NCBI GenBank assembly: GCA_964397655.1
Contig: CAYNKA010000004.1
Span: 301,829-365,828 of the forward strand
Reading direction: 5' to 3'
Origin: CAYNKA01 sp964397655
GTDB lineage: Bacteria; Spirochaetota; Spirochaetia; DTKZ01
DNA length: 64,000 bases
Position numbers and translations under genes: made by a program. Below are positions 57,942-64,000 of the stretch, in pieces (position 1 is the first letter of the stretch; every line of letters begins with the position of its first letter). A model generated the notes under the pieces. It was not told the DNA's origin and made no database searches. It was given only the letters and a program-made list of their open reading frames with translations.

Positions 57942-59585
57942 ATGGCGAAGCAATTGAAATTCGAGGAAGAAGCACGGCGCTCGCTTCTCCGCGGTGTTGA
58001 GAAAATTTCCAACGCCGTCAAGGTAACTCTCGGACCGAAAGGTCGGAACGTTCTTCTGGATAAGAAATTCGGGGCGCCGACCGTCACGAAGGACGGAGTG
58101 TCCGTCGCGAAGGAAGTCGAACTCGAAGATCCGTACGAGAACATGGGTGCGCAGCTTCTCAAGGAAGTCGCGACGAAGACCAACGACGTAGCGGGCGACG
58201 GTACCACGACTGCCACGGTTCTCGCCTACAGCATCATCAAGGAAGGCCTCAAATCCGTAGCCGCCGGCATCAATCCCATGGGCATCAAGAAGGGAATCGA
58301 TCGGGCGGTCGAAATCGCGGTCGAGGAAATCAAGAAGTCTTCCAAGGAAATCAAGGACAAAGAGGAAATCGCCCAGGTGGCGGCCATTTCCGCGAACAAC
58401 GACATGGAGATCGGCAAGGAAATCGCCGACGCCATGGAAAAGGTCGGAAAGGACGGCGTCATCACCGTCGAGGAATCCAAGACCATCGAGACCACCACGG
58501 AATACGTGGAAGGCATGCAGTTCGACCGCGGCTACATTTCTCCCTATTTCGCGACCAACCGCGACACCATGACCACGGTACTCGAAAATCCGTACATCCT
58601 CATCTTCGACAAGAAAATATCCGGCATGAAGGACCTCCTCCCCGTTCTCGAGAAGGTCGCCCAGGCGGGCAAGCCCCTGCTCATCATCGCCGAGGATGTC
58701 GAAGGCGAAGCCCTCGCAACCCTCGTCGTGAACAACCTCCGTGGCACTCTGAGCGCCTGCGGCGTCAAGGCTCCCGGCTTCGGCGACCGTCGCAAGGCCA
58801 TGCTCGAGGACATCGCGATCCTCACCGCCGGTCAGGTCATTTCCGACGAACTCGGCCTCAAGCTCGAGAACACCGAACTCAAGGACCTCGGCCGCGCGAA
58901 GATGGTGAAGGTCGACAAGGAAAACACCACCATCGTAAGCGGCGAAGGCAAGCAGTCCGATATCAAGGATCGGATCGCCCAGATCAAGGCCCAGATCGAG
59001 GAGACGACCTCCGACTACGACAAGGAGAAGCTCCAGGAAAGGCTCGCGAAGCTCGCGGGCGGCGTGGCCGTCATCAACGTCGGAGCCGCTACCGAGACCG
59101 AGCTGAAGGAGAAGAAGCACCGCGTGGAGGACGCCCTCTCCGCGACCCGGGCGGCCATCGACGAAGGCATCATCCCCGGCGGCGGCGTCACCCTCGTTCA
59201 GATCGTTCCCGTACTCGACAAGGTGGACATCACCGGTTTCACCGAGGAAGAGCAGGTCGGGTTCAAGATCGTGAAGCGGGCCCTCGAAGAGCCGATCAGG
59301 CAGATCGCCGGCAACGCGGGCGTAGACGGATCGATCATCGCCGAGAAGGCGAAGGGCGAAAAGAAGGGTGTCGGCTTCGACGCCGCCAAGATGGAGTGGA
59401 CCAACATGGTGAAGGCCGGCATCATCGACCCCGCCAAGGTCTGTCGCAGCGCTCTCCAGAACGCGTCCTCCATCGCGGGGCTCCTGCTCACCACCGAGTG
59501 CGCAATCACCGAGCTTCCCGAGGAGAAGAAGGCTCCCGCGATGCCCGGCGGCCACGGCGGAATGGGCGGAATGGACATGATGTAA
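57942..59585 (+). CDS. groEL: Chaperonin GroEL
   Basis: A 547-residue chaperonin with all standard parts: AKQLKFEEEARRSLLRGVEK start, the ATP loop VTLGPKGRNVLLDKKFGAPT with KDGVSVAKEVELEDPYENMG, GDGTTTATVLAYSI, and the C-terminal GGM-type tail (GGHGGMGGMDMM). No groES lies beside it, unusual for bacteria in general but known in some spirochaetes (recalled). GGGAG precedes ATG 57942. Ends with a strong terminator. Confidence 0.98.
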   Translation: MAKQLKFEEEARRSLLRGVEKISNAVKVTLGPKGRNVLLDKKFGAPTVTKDGVSVAKEVELEDPYENMGAQLLKEVATKTNDVAGDGTTTATVLAYSIIKEGLKSVAAGINPMGIKKGIDRAVEIAVEEIKKSSKEIKDKEEIAQVAAISANNDMEIGKEIADAMEKVGKDGVITVEESKTIETTTEYVEGMQFDRGYISPYFATNRDTMTTVLENPYILIFDKKISGMKDLLPVLEKVAQAGKPLLIIAEDVEGEALATLVVNNLRGTLSACGVKAPGFGDRRKAMLEDIAILTAGQVISDELGLKLENTELKDLGRAKMVKVDKENTTIVSGEGKQSDIKDRIAQIKAQIEETTSDYDKEKLQERLAKLAGGVAVINVGAATETELKEKKHRVEDALSATRAAIDEGIIPGGGVTLVQIVPVLDKVDITGFTEEEQVGFKIVKRALEEPIRQIAGNAGVDGSIIAEKAKGEKKGVGFDAAKMEWTNMVKAGIIDPAKVCRSALQNASSIAGLLLTTECAITELPEEKKAPAMPGGHGGMGGMDMM

Positions 59586-59624
59586 GCTCCTTCGGGAGGA
59601 TACATCGCGCAATCGGCAAGTCGA

Positions 59625-59656
59625 GGGAAGTCGTTTACGGACGACTTCCCTTTTTT
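59625..59656 (+). terminator. Rho-independent terminator after groEL
   Basis: GGGAAGTCGT and ACGACTTCCC form a perfect 10-bp stem with a 6-base loop, followed by six T residues. Confidence 0.95.
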
Positions 59657-59675
59657 CGTTGAAAAGGGGCCGGGA

Positions 59676-59972
59676 ATGAAAAGAGAAGACTTCATTTTTA
59701 CCATAGGATTCCAGGGAAACACCGCGATCGTGGACGGACGGTCGAAGAAGAAATACGGAGGGCTGTCCACGAAGGAGCTTGCGGAAAAAGGTTTCTTCAA
59801 GGAGGCTTTTTGTTCGGCGGTCTTTTCGGGGGACGAACGGGAAACGGAGGAGTTCCTTTCCGTCTTCAACTCCTCCGGTCAGGGGACTTCCTACGGGCGA
59901 GACCAGCTCATGAGGCTCTTCGGCGTCTTCGGCGTACCGCAGGGCATCAACCGCATCAAGATCATCGAATGA
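59676..59972 (+). CDS. Small protein of unknown function
   Basis: A 98-residue soluble protein: KREDFIFTIGFQGNTAIVDG, KYGGLSTKELAEKGFFKEAF, SAVFSGDERETEEFLSVFN and FGVPQGINRIKIIE. No motif or family is recognised. A AAGGGG lies just before ATG 59676, the gene sits after the groEL terminator and before yajC, and its codon use looks normal, so it is likely a real gene. It may be lineage-specific. Confidence 0.65.
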   Translation: MKREDFIFTIGFQGNTAIVDGRSKKKYGGLSTKELAEKGFFKEAFCSAVFSGDERETEEFLSVFNSSGQGTSYGRDQLMRLFGVFGVPQGINRIKIIE

Positions 59973-60084
59973 CGACGTCTGTTCTCGGGTAGGGTCGGAC
60001 AAGAGCTCGTTATTGACTATTCAAGGCATCCATGATATTTTCTATCGATTCCCATATCTTATTATTAAGGAAGAGAAATTGCGT

Positions 60085-60465
60085 ATGGATATGATAGTAG
60101 GAAATTTCCCGCTCCTGCAGGCGGGCGGCGGCAGCGGCCAATTGGTGACCACATTCATCACCTTCGGCCTCGTCTTTGTGGTGTTCTATTTTCTCATCAT
60201 CAGGCCGCAGAACAAGAAGCAGAAAGAGGCCCGTCAGATGCTCTCCGCCCTTAAGAAAGGCGACCGCGTCGTGACCATCGGAGGAATCCGGGGCGTCATT
60301 CATTCCGTTCGGGACGATGCCGTTGTGTTGAAAGTCGACGACGACACGAAGATCGAATTCAACAAATCCGCGGTCGCCTCGGTCATGTCCGCCGCAAAAC
60401 CGGAGAAGACCGAAACGGAAGCTTCCGAAGCTAAACCCGAAACCGGTTCGGAAAAGAAAGAATAG
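60085..60465 (+). CDS. yajC: YajC, preprotein translocase accessory subunit
   Basis: About 126 residues: one transmembrane helix (TTFITFGLVFVVFYFLIIRP) followed by QNKKQKEARQMLSALKKGDR and VVTIGGIRGVIHSV, which are the YajC hallmarks, and an acidic C-terminal tail. It associates with SecDF. I list ATG 60085; TTG 60079 lies closer to the AAGGAAG site and may be the real start. Confidence 0.92.
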   Translation: MDMIVGNFPLLQAGGGSGQLVTTFITFGLVFVVFYFLIIRPQNKKQKEARQMLSALKKGDRVVTIGGIRGVIHSVRDDAVVLKVDDDTKIEFNKSAVASVMSAAKPEKTETEASEAKPETGSEKKE

Positions 60466-60512
60466 CATTTTCTTCCGGAAGCGCGATAGATCCTCAACTT
60501 GGAGTTGGCGGC

Positions 60513-62249
60513 ATGAGCAAACGATTAAGATTACTTATTATTTTAGCCATCGTCGGAGTAAGCGCTCTTTTCATCTATCCGACTGTTCAATGGCATTTCT
60601 TCACCTCTCCCGAAAAGAAGGCCCTTGCCGGCAGCGCTAGGGAGCAGGTCCGCGAATATGCTCAGGCAAGAACGAAGAAAGAGCTCGACGAGTTGAAAGC
60701 GCTCGCTTTGAAGACTCCCGAATCTTCCATGCCCGACGGCTTCGGCTTTCTCATCGACAAGGCCGAAGCGAACTACAAACGCTCGAAGAAGGACGTTCCG
60801 AAGAACTGGTCGGTGACGGCGGTCTTGAACGCCTTCAAGAACGAGAAGGAAATCTTCTCCGTCATCGAGAAGCAGTATCACAACGAGATCATGGATCTGA
60901 AGAATCTTCGGTCGCGTTCTCTCCAGCTCGGTCTCGACCTGTCGGGAGGAATGACCGTCGTCATCCAGGCCGACATGGCTTCGCTCGAGAAGAGGCTCGG
61001 CCATGCGCCTACCGCCGCGGAGCAGGAGGACGCCATAAAGCGCGCCCTCGAGATCATCACGAACAGGATCGACCAGTTCGGCGTTTCCGAGCCCCAGATC
61101 CGAAGAGGAAGCGGTAATACGATCCTGATCGAGATTCCCGGCGACGCCGACCCGGAAAGGGCGCGGGCGTTCCTCATGGGCAAGGGGAGTCTCAACTTCC
61201 ACATCGTCGACGAGGAAGCGACGCAGAAGCTCATCGAGTACCAGCGCGCGAACCCCGGCTATTCTCCCGACAATCCCGTGTTCAAGGTCGATTTCATCCC
61301 TGCAGGGTCAGTGATCCGCGGGTACTACACGAAGGACGCCTACGGCATCGATCAGCTCGAGCGGTACATCGTCATTCTGGAGGACATCAAGGAAAACGGG
61401 CTCGATGGAAATCACATCCGCAGCGCCCAGGTTGCCCGCGACACGATCTCCAACCAGCCGACGGTCAATTTCGTCCTGGACGGCGAGGGCGGAGAAAAGT
61501 TCTACAAGCTAACGGACAAGTACAAAGGCAAGAGCCTGGCCATCGTCATGGACAACAAGGTGAAGGCCTATGCGAGGATTCAGGAAGCCATCCGCGAATC
61601 CGTCAGGATCACCGGTTTCGGTGCCGACGAAGCCCAGAACCTCGCCCTGGTCCTCAGGACCGCCGCCCTGCCGGTCGACCTCGAGGTAATCAACCAACAG
61701 GCGGTCGGCGCCACCCTCGGCGCGGACGCGATATCGCAGGGACTGAACGCCAGTTTCGTCGGATTCATGCTGGTCGTGCTGTTCATGTTCATCTATTACA
61801 AGGGAGCGGGGGTCAACGCGAACCTCGCGCTGTTGCTCAACGTTTTCTTCATGATGGCCATCCTCTCGGTCTTCAATTTCACCCTGACGCTCACGAGCAT
61901 CGCGGGCATCGTCCTCACCGTGGGTATGGCAGTCGACTCGAACGTCATCATCTTCGAGCGCATCAAGGAAGAACTGCGTCTCGGCAAATCGGCCAAGGCC
62001 GCGATCGAGACGGGCTTCTCGCGGGCTTTCTGGTGTATCATGGACTCGCAGATAACGACCTTGATCGCCGCGATCTTTCTTTCGCAGCTCGGGAAGGGGC
62101 CGATTCAGGGATTCGCGATCACCCTTTCCATAGGCATCATCACATCCCTGTTCACGGCACTGTTCGTGTCACGCCTCCTGTTCGACTTCCTGATCGACGT
62201 GGTCGGCACAACTAAGATTAGTATCTCCTGGGGGAGGCTGCGCGCATGA
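60513..62249 (+). CDS. secD: Protein translocase subunit SecD
   Basis: A 578-residue membrane protein with the N-terminal helix, large periplasmic P1 domain (LQLGLDLSGGMTVVIQADMA; ITNRIDQFGVSEPQIRRGSG) and the C-terminal SecD/RND transmembrane region (GTKISISWGRLRA end; GMAVDSNVIIFERIKEELR, the conserved RND helix-5/6 loop). With SecF and YajC it uses the proton gradient to pull proteins out of the Sec channel. GGAG precedes ATG 60513; overlaps secF by 4 bases. Confidence 0.96.
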   Translation: MSKRLRLLIILAIVGVSALFIYPTVQWHFFTSPEKKALAGSAREQVREYAQARTKKELDELKALALKTPESSMPDGFGFLIDKAEANYKRSKKDVPKNWSVTAVLNAFKNEKEIFSVIEKQYHNEIMDLKNLRSRSLQLGLDLSGGMTVVIQADMASLEKRLGHAPTAAEQEDAIKRALEIITNRIDQFGVSEPQIRRGSGNTILIEIPGDADPERARAFLMGKGSLNFHIVDEEATQKLIEYQRANPGYSPDNPVFKVDFIPAGSVIRGYYTKDAYGIDQLERYIVILEDIKENGLDGNHIRSAQVARDTISNQPTVNFVLDGEGGEKFYKLTDKYKGKSLAIVMDNKVKAYARIQEAIRESVRITGFGADEAQNLALVLRTAALPVDLEVINQQAVGATLGADAISQGLNASFVGFMLVVLFMFIYYKGAGVNANLALLLNVFFMMAILSVFNFTLTLTSIAGIVLTVGMAVDSNVIIFERIKEELRLGKSAKAAIETGFSRAFWCIMDSQITTLIAAIFLSQLGKGPIQGFAITLSIGIITSLFTALFVSRLLFDFLIDVVGTTKISISWGRLRA

Positions 62250-63343
62250 AAGTCTTTCCGTTTCTCAAATTCAGATATATCTGCATCGCCATGTCAGTGG
62301 TGTGCATCGTAGGCGGTTTCGTCGCGACGGTCGCGCGGGGAGGATTCAACTACGGCCTCGATTTTCAGGCCGGTATCAGCCAGCGCGTCGTCGTGGATCC
62401 CAAGGTTAAGGCCCCCATCGATCAGGTCCGCGCATCACTCGCCAATGTCGGCGACTGCCAGATCCAAGTGGTCGGCGCACCCGAAAAGCAGGAATACGTC
62501 GTCAAGGTCAAGGAGACCGGCGACAGCAAGACCTTCAGCGAGGAGACTTCTAAGAAGATCCAGGCCGGCCTGCAGAAGACTTTCGGAAACGAAAACGTGC
62601 GGATCCTCCAGACCGAATACGTCGGACCGCGTTTCTCCGCCGATCTCGCGAGCCAGGCGATATTCCTCACGAGTTTCGCCCTCCTGCTTATCCTCCTGTA
62701 CTGCTGGTTCAGGTTCAAGCTGAGCTACGCCGTGGCGGCCATCGCCGCGACGCTCCATGACACCCTGTTCATGATCGGCTTCATCGGGGCCTTCCAACTC
62801 GAGGTTTCCACCGCGACGGTTGCCGCGGTCCTCACGATCATCGGATACTCGCTCAACGACACGATCGTCGTCTTCGACCGGATCAGGGAAAACCAGACTC
62901 TCATGAGGGAGAACCCGTTCAGGCTCATCATCGACTCCAGCATAACTCAGACCCTGAGCAGGACCATCATAACGTCCCTGACCACGCTGCTCGCCATAGT
63001 CGCGCTCTATATTTTCGGAACCGGCGACGTGCATCTTTTCGCCTTGAACATGATCGTGGGTATCGTCGTAGGAACGTATTCCTCCATCTTCATCGCATCG
63101 CCGATCATGTACGGTTGGACTCGCACCGCCGAGAAAAGTAGAAAAGTGAGAGAGGCGAAGAAGGCGGGCATAGAGCTTTCGGACGAAGAGGAGAAGGACG
63201 AGGCCGTCGAGGCATCCGCCGCGAAAGAAGCGGAGAGTGAGGAAGAGGCGGACGGAGAAACCGACGAGGTTCAGGAAGAAAGGAAAGAAACGGGCCTCGG
63301 AAGGCTTTCGCGGGAACAGAGAAAGAGAAAAATGAAAAAATGA
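62246..63343 (+). CDS. secF: Protein translocase subunit SecF
   Basis: A 365-residue protein: YGLDFQAGISQRVVVDP in the periplasmic part, VGPRFSADLASQAIFLTSFA before helix 2, and GYSLNDTIVVFDRIRENQTL, the conserved cytoplasmic loop. The last about 60 residues are a Glu/Lys-rich acidic-basic tail not needed in typical SecF. Forms the SecDF complex. Confidence 0.96.
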   Translation: MKVFPFLKFRYICIAMSVVCIVGGFVATVARGGFNYGLDFQAGISQRVVVDPKVKAPIDQVRASLANVGDCQIQVVGAPEKQEYVVKVKETGDSKTFSEETSKKIQAGLQKTFGNENVRILQTEYVGPRFSADLASQAIFLTSFALLLILLYCWFRFKLSYAVAAIAATLHDTLFMIGFIGAFQLEVSTATVAAVLTIIGYSLNDTIVVFDRIRENQTLMRENPFRLIIDSSITQTLSRTIITSLTTLLAIVALYIFGTGDVHLFALNMIVGIVVGTYSSIFIASPIMYGWTRTAEKSRKVREAKKAGIELSDEEEKDEAVEASAAKEAESEEEADGETDEVQEERKETGLGRLSREQRKRKMKK

Positions 63344-63353
63344 CGAATAAAAA

Positions 63354-63381
63354 AGCCGCCTCGACAAGGCGGCTTTTTTTT
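63354..63381. terminator. Bidirectional terminator between secF and the convergent gene
   Basis: AGCCGCCT and AGGCGGCT form an 8-bp stem with loop CGACA; T-run follows on the plus strand and A-run precedes it (T-run on the minus strand). Confidence 0.93.
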
Positions 63382-63391
63382 GGAGCGATTT

Positions 63392-63895
63392 TCAATCTAT
63401 ATCTTTTTTCCTTTCCAATACTTCAGGATAGCGTTCCTTCAACACGTCGTGTATGGTCCTCCCTGCGGTAAAATGGAAGTTTTCGAAGTTCGTTTTTCTC
63501 TCGAATTCTTCCTGGAGCGTCTTCATGTCGTGATACTCGTAGGGGATGGTGATGAGCTTGTCCCTTTTCGGATTGTAGGCGAAGAGAAAGGGCTTTCCGC
63601 GCTCGGATGTGCACCGGCCCGAAAGCGCGATATCCCCATACGGGAAGTGCGTGTCTCCCTCTTTCGGAAGCGTGAAGGTGATACCGTCGTCGGACGTCGT
63701 GATCATGGTCTTGAGATACGGGCTCGCGAACCTGTAGAGCCTGTATGAGATCCAGCAGCCGAGGCCGGTCAGTGCCGAACCCATTATCGGGGAGTAGGCC
63801 TTGAACGCGAGGAGCCCCATAAGGGGAAGGGCTGCGATGATCGTGAAGAAAATAAGGAGTCTCGGATTGGAGAGAGGTGTCATTTTGTGTACCAT
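63392..63895 (-). CDS. Small membrane protein of unknown function
   Basis: About 167 residues with two adjacent transmembrane helices (LLIFFTIIAALPLMGLLAF and SPIMGSALTGLGCWISYRLY) followed by a soluble domain (ITTSDDGITFTLPKEGDTHF, GKPFLFAYNPKRDKLITIPY). This looks like a PH-like/bPH-type membrane protein, but I do not recognise a specific family. ATG 63895 or 63883 are both possible and neither has an SD; the frame continues to 63952. Confidence 0.6.
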   Translation of the reverse strand: MVHKMTPLSNPRLLIFFTIIAALPLMGLLAFKAYSPIMGSALTGLGCWISYRLYRFASPYLKTMITTSDDGITFTLPKEGDTHFPYGDIALSGRCTSERGKPFLFAYNPKRDKLITIPYEYHDMKTLQEEFERKTNFENFHFTAGRTIHDVLKERYPEVLERKKDID

Positions 63896-63953
63896 GGCCG
63901 CATGGTATCCGCCTCGTCGCGCGATGTCAAGAAAGAAGAACGCGTTTGTCAAG

Positions 63954-63999
63954 ACTCAATAAAAGTGTCACCCTTTTCAACTCAGTAAAAATGTCACCC
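63954..63999. repeat. Tandem 20-bp repeat at the right edge, possible IS end
   Basis: ACTCAATAAAAGTGTCACCC (63954-63973) and ACTCAGTAAAAATGTCACCC (63980-63999) differ at two positions and have a 26-bp period. Multiple short direct repeats with TGTCACCC resemble the terminal repeats of some insertion sequences (for example IS21-like), whose body would lie outside this window. Family not established. Confidence 0.4.
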
Positions 64000-64000
64000 C

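Noticed and set aside
57924..60002. 692-codon minus-strand open frame antisense to groEL
   Set aside because: It is the mirror of groEL codon bias, with no family motif and no start region; groEL itself is certain.
1..64000. tRNA or rRNA genes
   Set aside because: No cloverleaf with GTTCRANNC T-loop or rRNA-like sequence was recognised by eye; a covariance search (tRNAscan-SE, Infernal) would be decisive.

Overview
This is a GC-rich (roughly 60% by eye) bacterial chromosome segment with densely packed genes, many ATGA/TGATG overlaps and good Shine-Dalgarno sites. No rRNA, tRNA or CRISPR array was recognised. Gene content suggests a spirochaete (Spirochaetota, Treponema/Spirochaeta-like), but this is inference from family content: a caspase-like protein with Leptospira-type G-x-Q surface repeats, a Gld-type ABC system with a DUF4340 protein, a FapA/DUF342 protein, paired SPFH proteins with NfeD, and many carbohydrate transport and regulator modules.

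Layout. 0-2 kb: an NfeD-SPFH-SPFH membrane operon, cut by the left edge. 2-6.3 kb: a small hemerythrin-like protein, then an ECF sigma / membrane anti-sigma-like / caspase-like operon. 6.3-9 kb: nitroreductase, an NlpC/P60- or CHAP-like lipoprotein and a methyltransferase-DUF1284 fusion. 9.1-15.3 kb: an enolase-superfamily dehydratase, its divergent GntR regulator, a DctP-DctQ-DctM TRAP transporter, a flavodoxin and a Nudix protein. 15.4-21.3 kb: a divergent sugar/sugar-acid catabolic locus (FGGY kinase, zinc dehydrogenase and SDR on the minus strand; GntR regulator, DapA-type aldolase and D-2-hydroxyacid dehydrogenase on the plus strand), with a perfect 16-bp palindrome at the shared promoter. 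21.4-27.2 kb: an accessory-looking stretch with a carotenoid-desaturase-like flavoprotein, a Rieske oxygenase, a NIPSNAP protein, DUF488, a REP-associated tyrosine transposase and rsgA, threaded with copies of GGGGACGGAGG in both orientations. 27.3-34.1 kb: a second zinc dehydrogenase divergent from a sugar ABC transporter, a FAD oxidoreductase and a LacI regulator, with two LacI-type operators over the promoter. 34.2-36.1 kb: a large lipoprotein and a region of strong inverted repeats. 36.1-41.4 kb: a PtsN-like EIIA followed by a Gld-type ABC exporter/auxiliary operon. 41.5-45.4 kb: a fusion of EIIA, a middle domain and a diadenylate-cyclase domain; class I fumarase; an unknown protein. 45.5-49.1 kb: M16 peptidase and a beta-barrel protein. 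49.3-52.9 kb: argR-argC-argB-argD. 53-57.8 kb: FapA-like protein, zwf-opcA and birA. 57.9-63.9 kb: groEL, a small unknown protein, yajC-secD-secF and a membrane protein. The right edge carries a tandem repeat that may be the end of an insertion sequence.

How the genes work together. Two carbohydrate loci carry related zinc dehydrogenases under different regulators, so this looks like a heterotroph using several sugars or sugar acids, feeding the pentose phosphate pathway through zwf/opcA. The least ordinary items are the EIIA-middle domain-DAC fusion, which would tie phosphotransferase state to c-di-AMP synthesis; the sigma/anti-sigma/caspase-like operon; the RAYT/REP-like repeat field; and a dispersed hairpin repeat found in three intergenic copies. 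Functions are read from motifs and family knowledge; no database search was possible.
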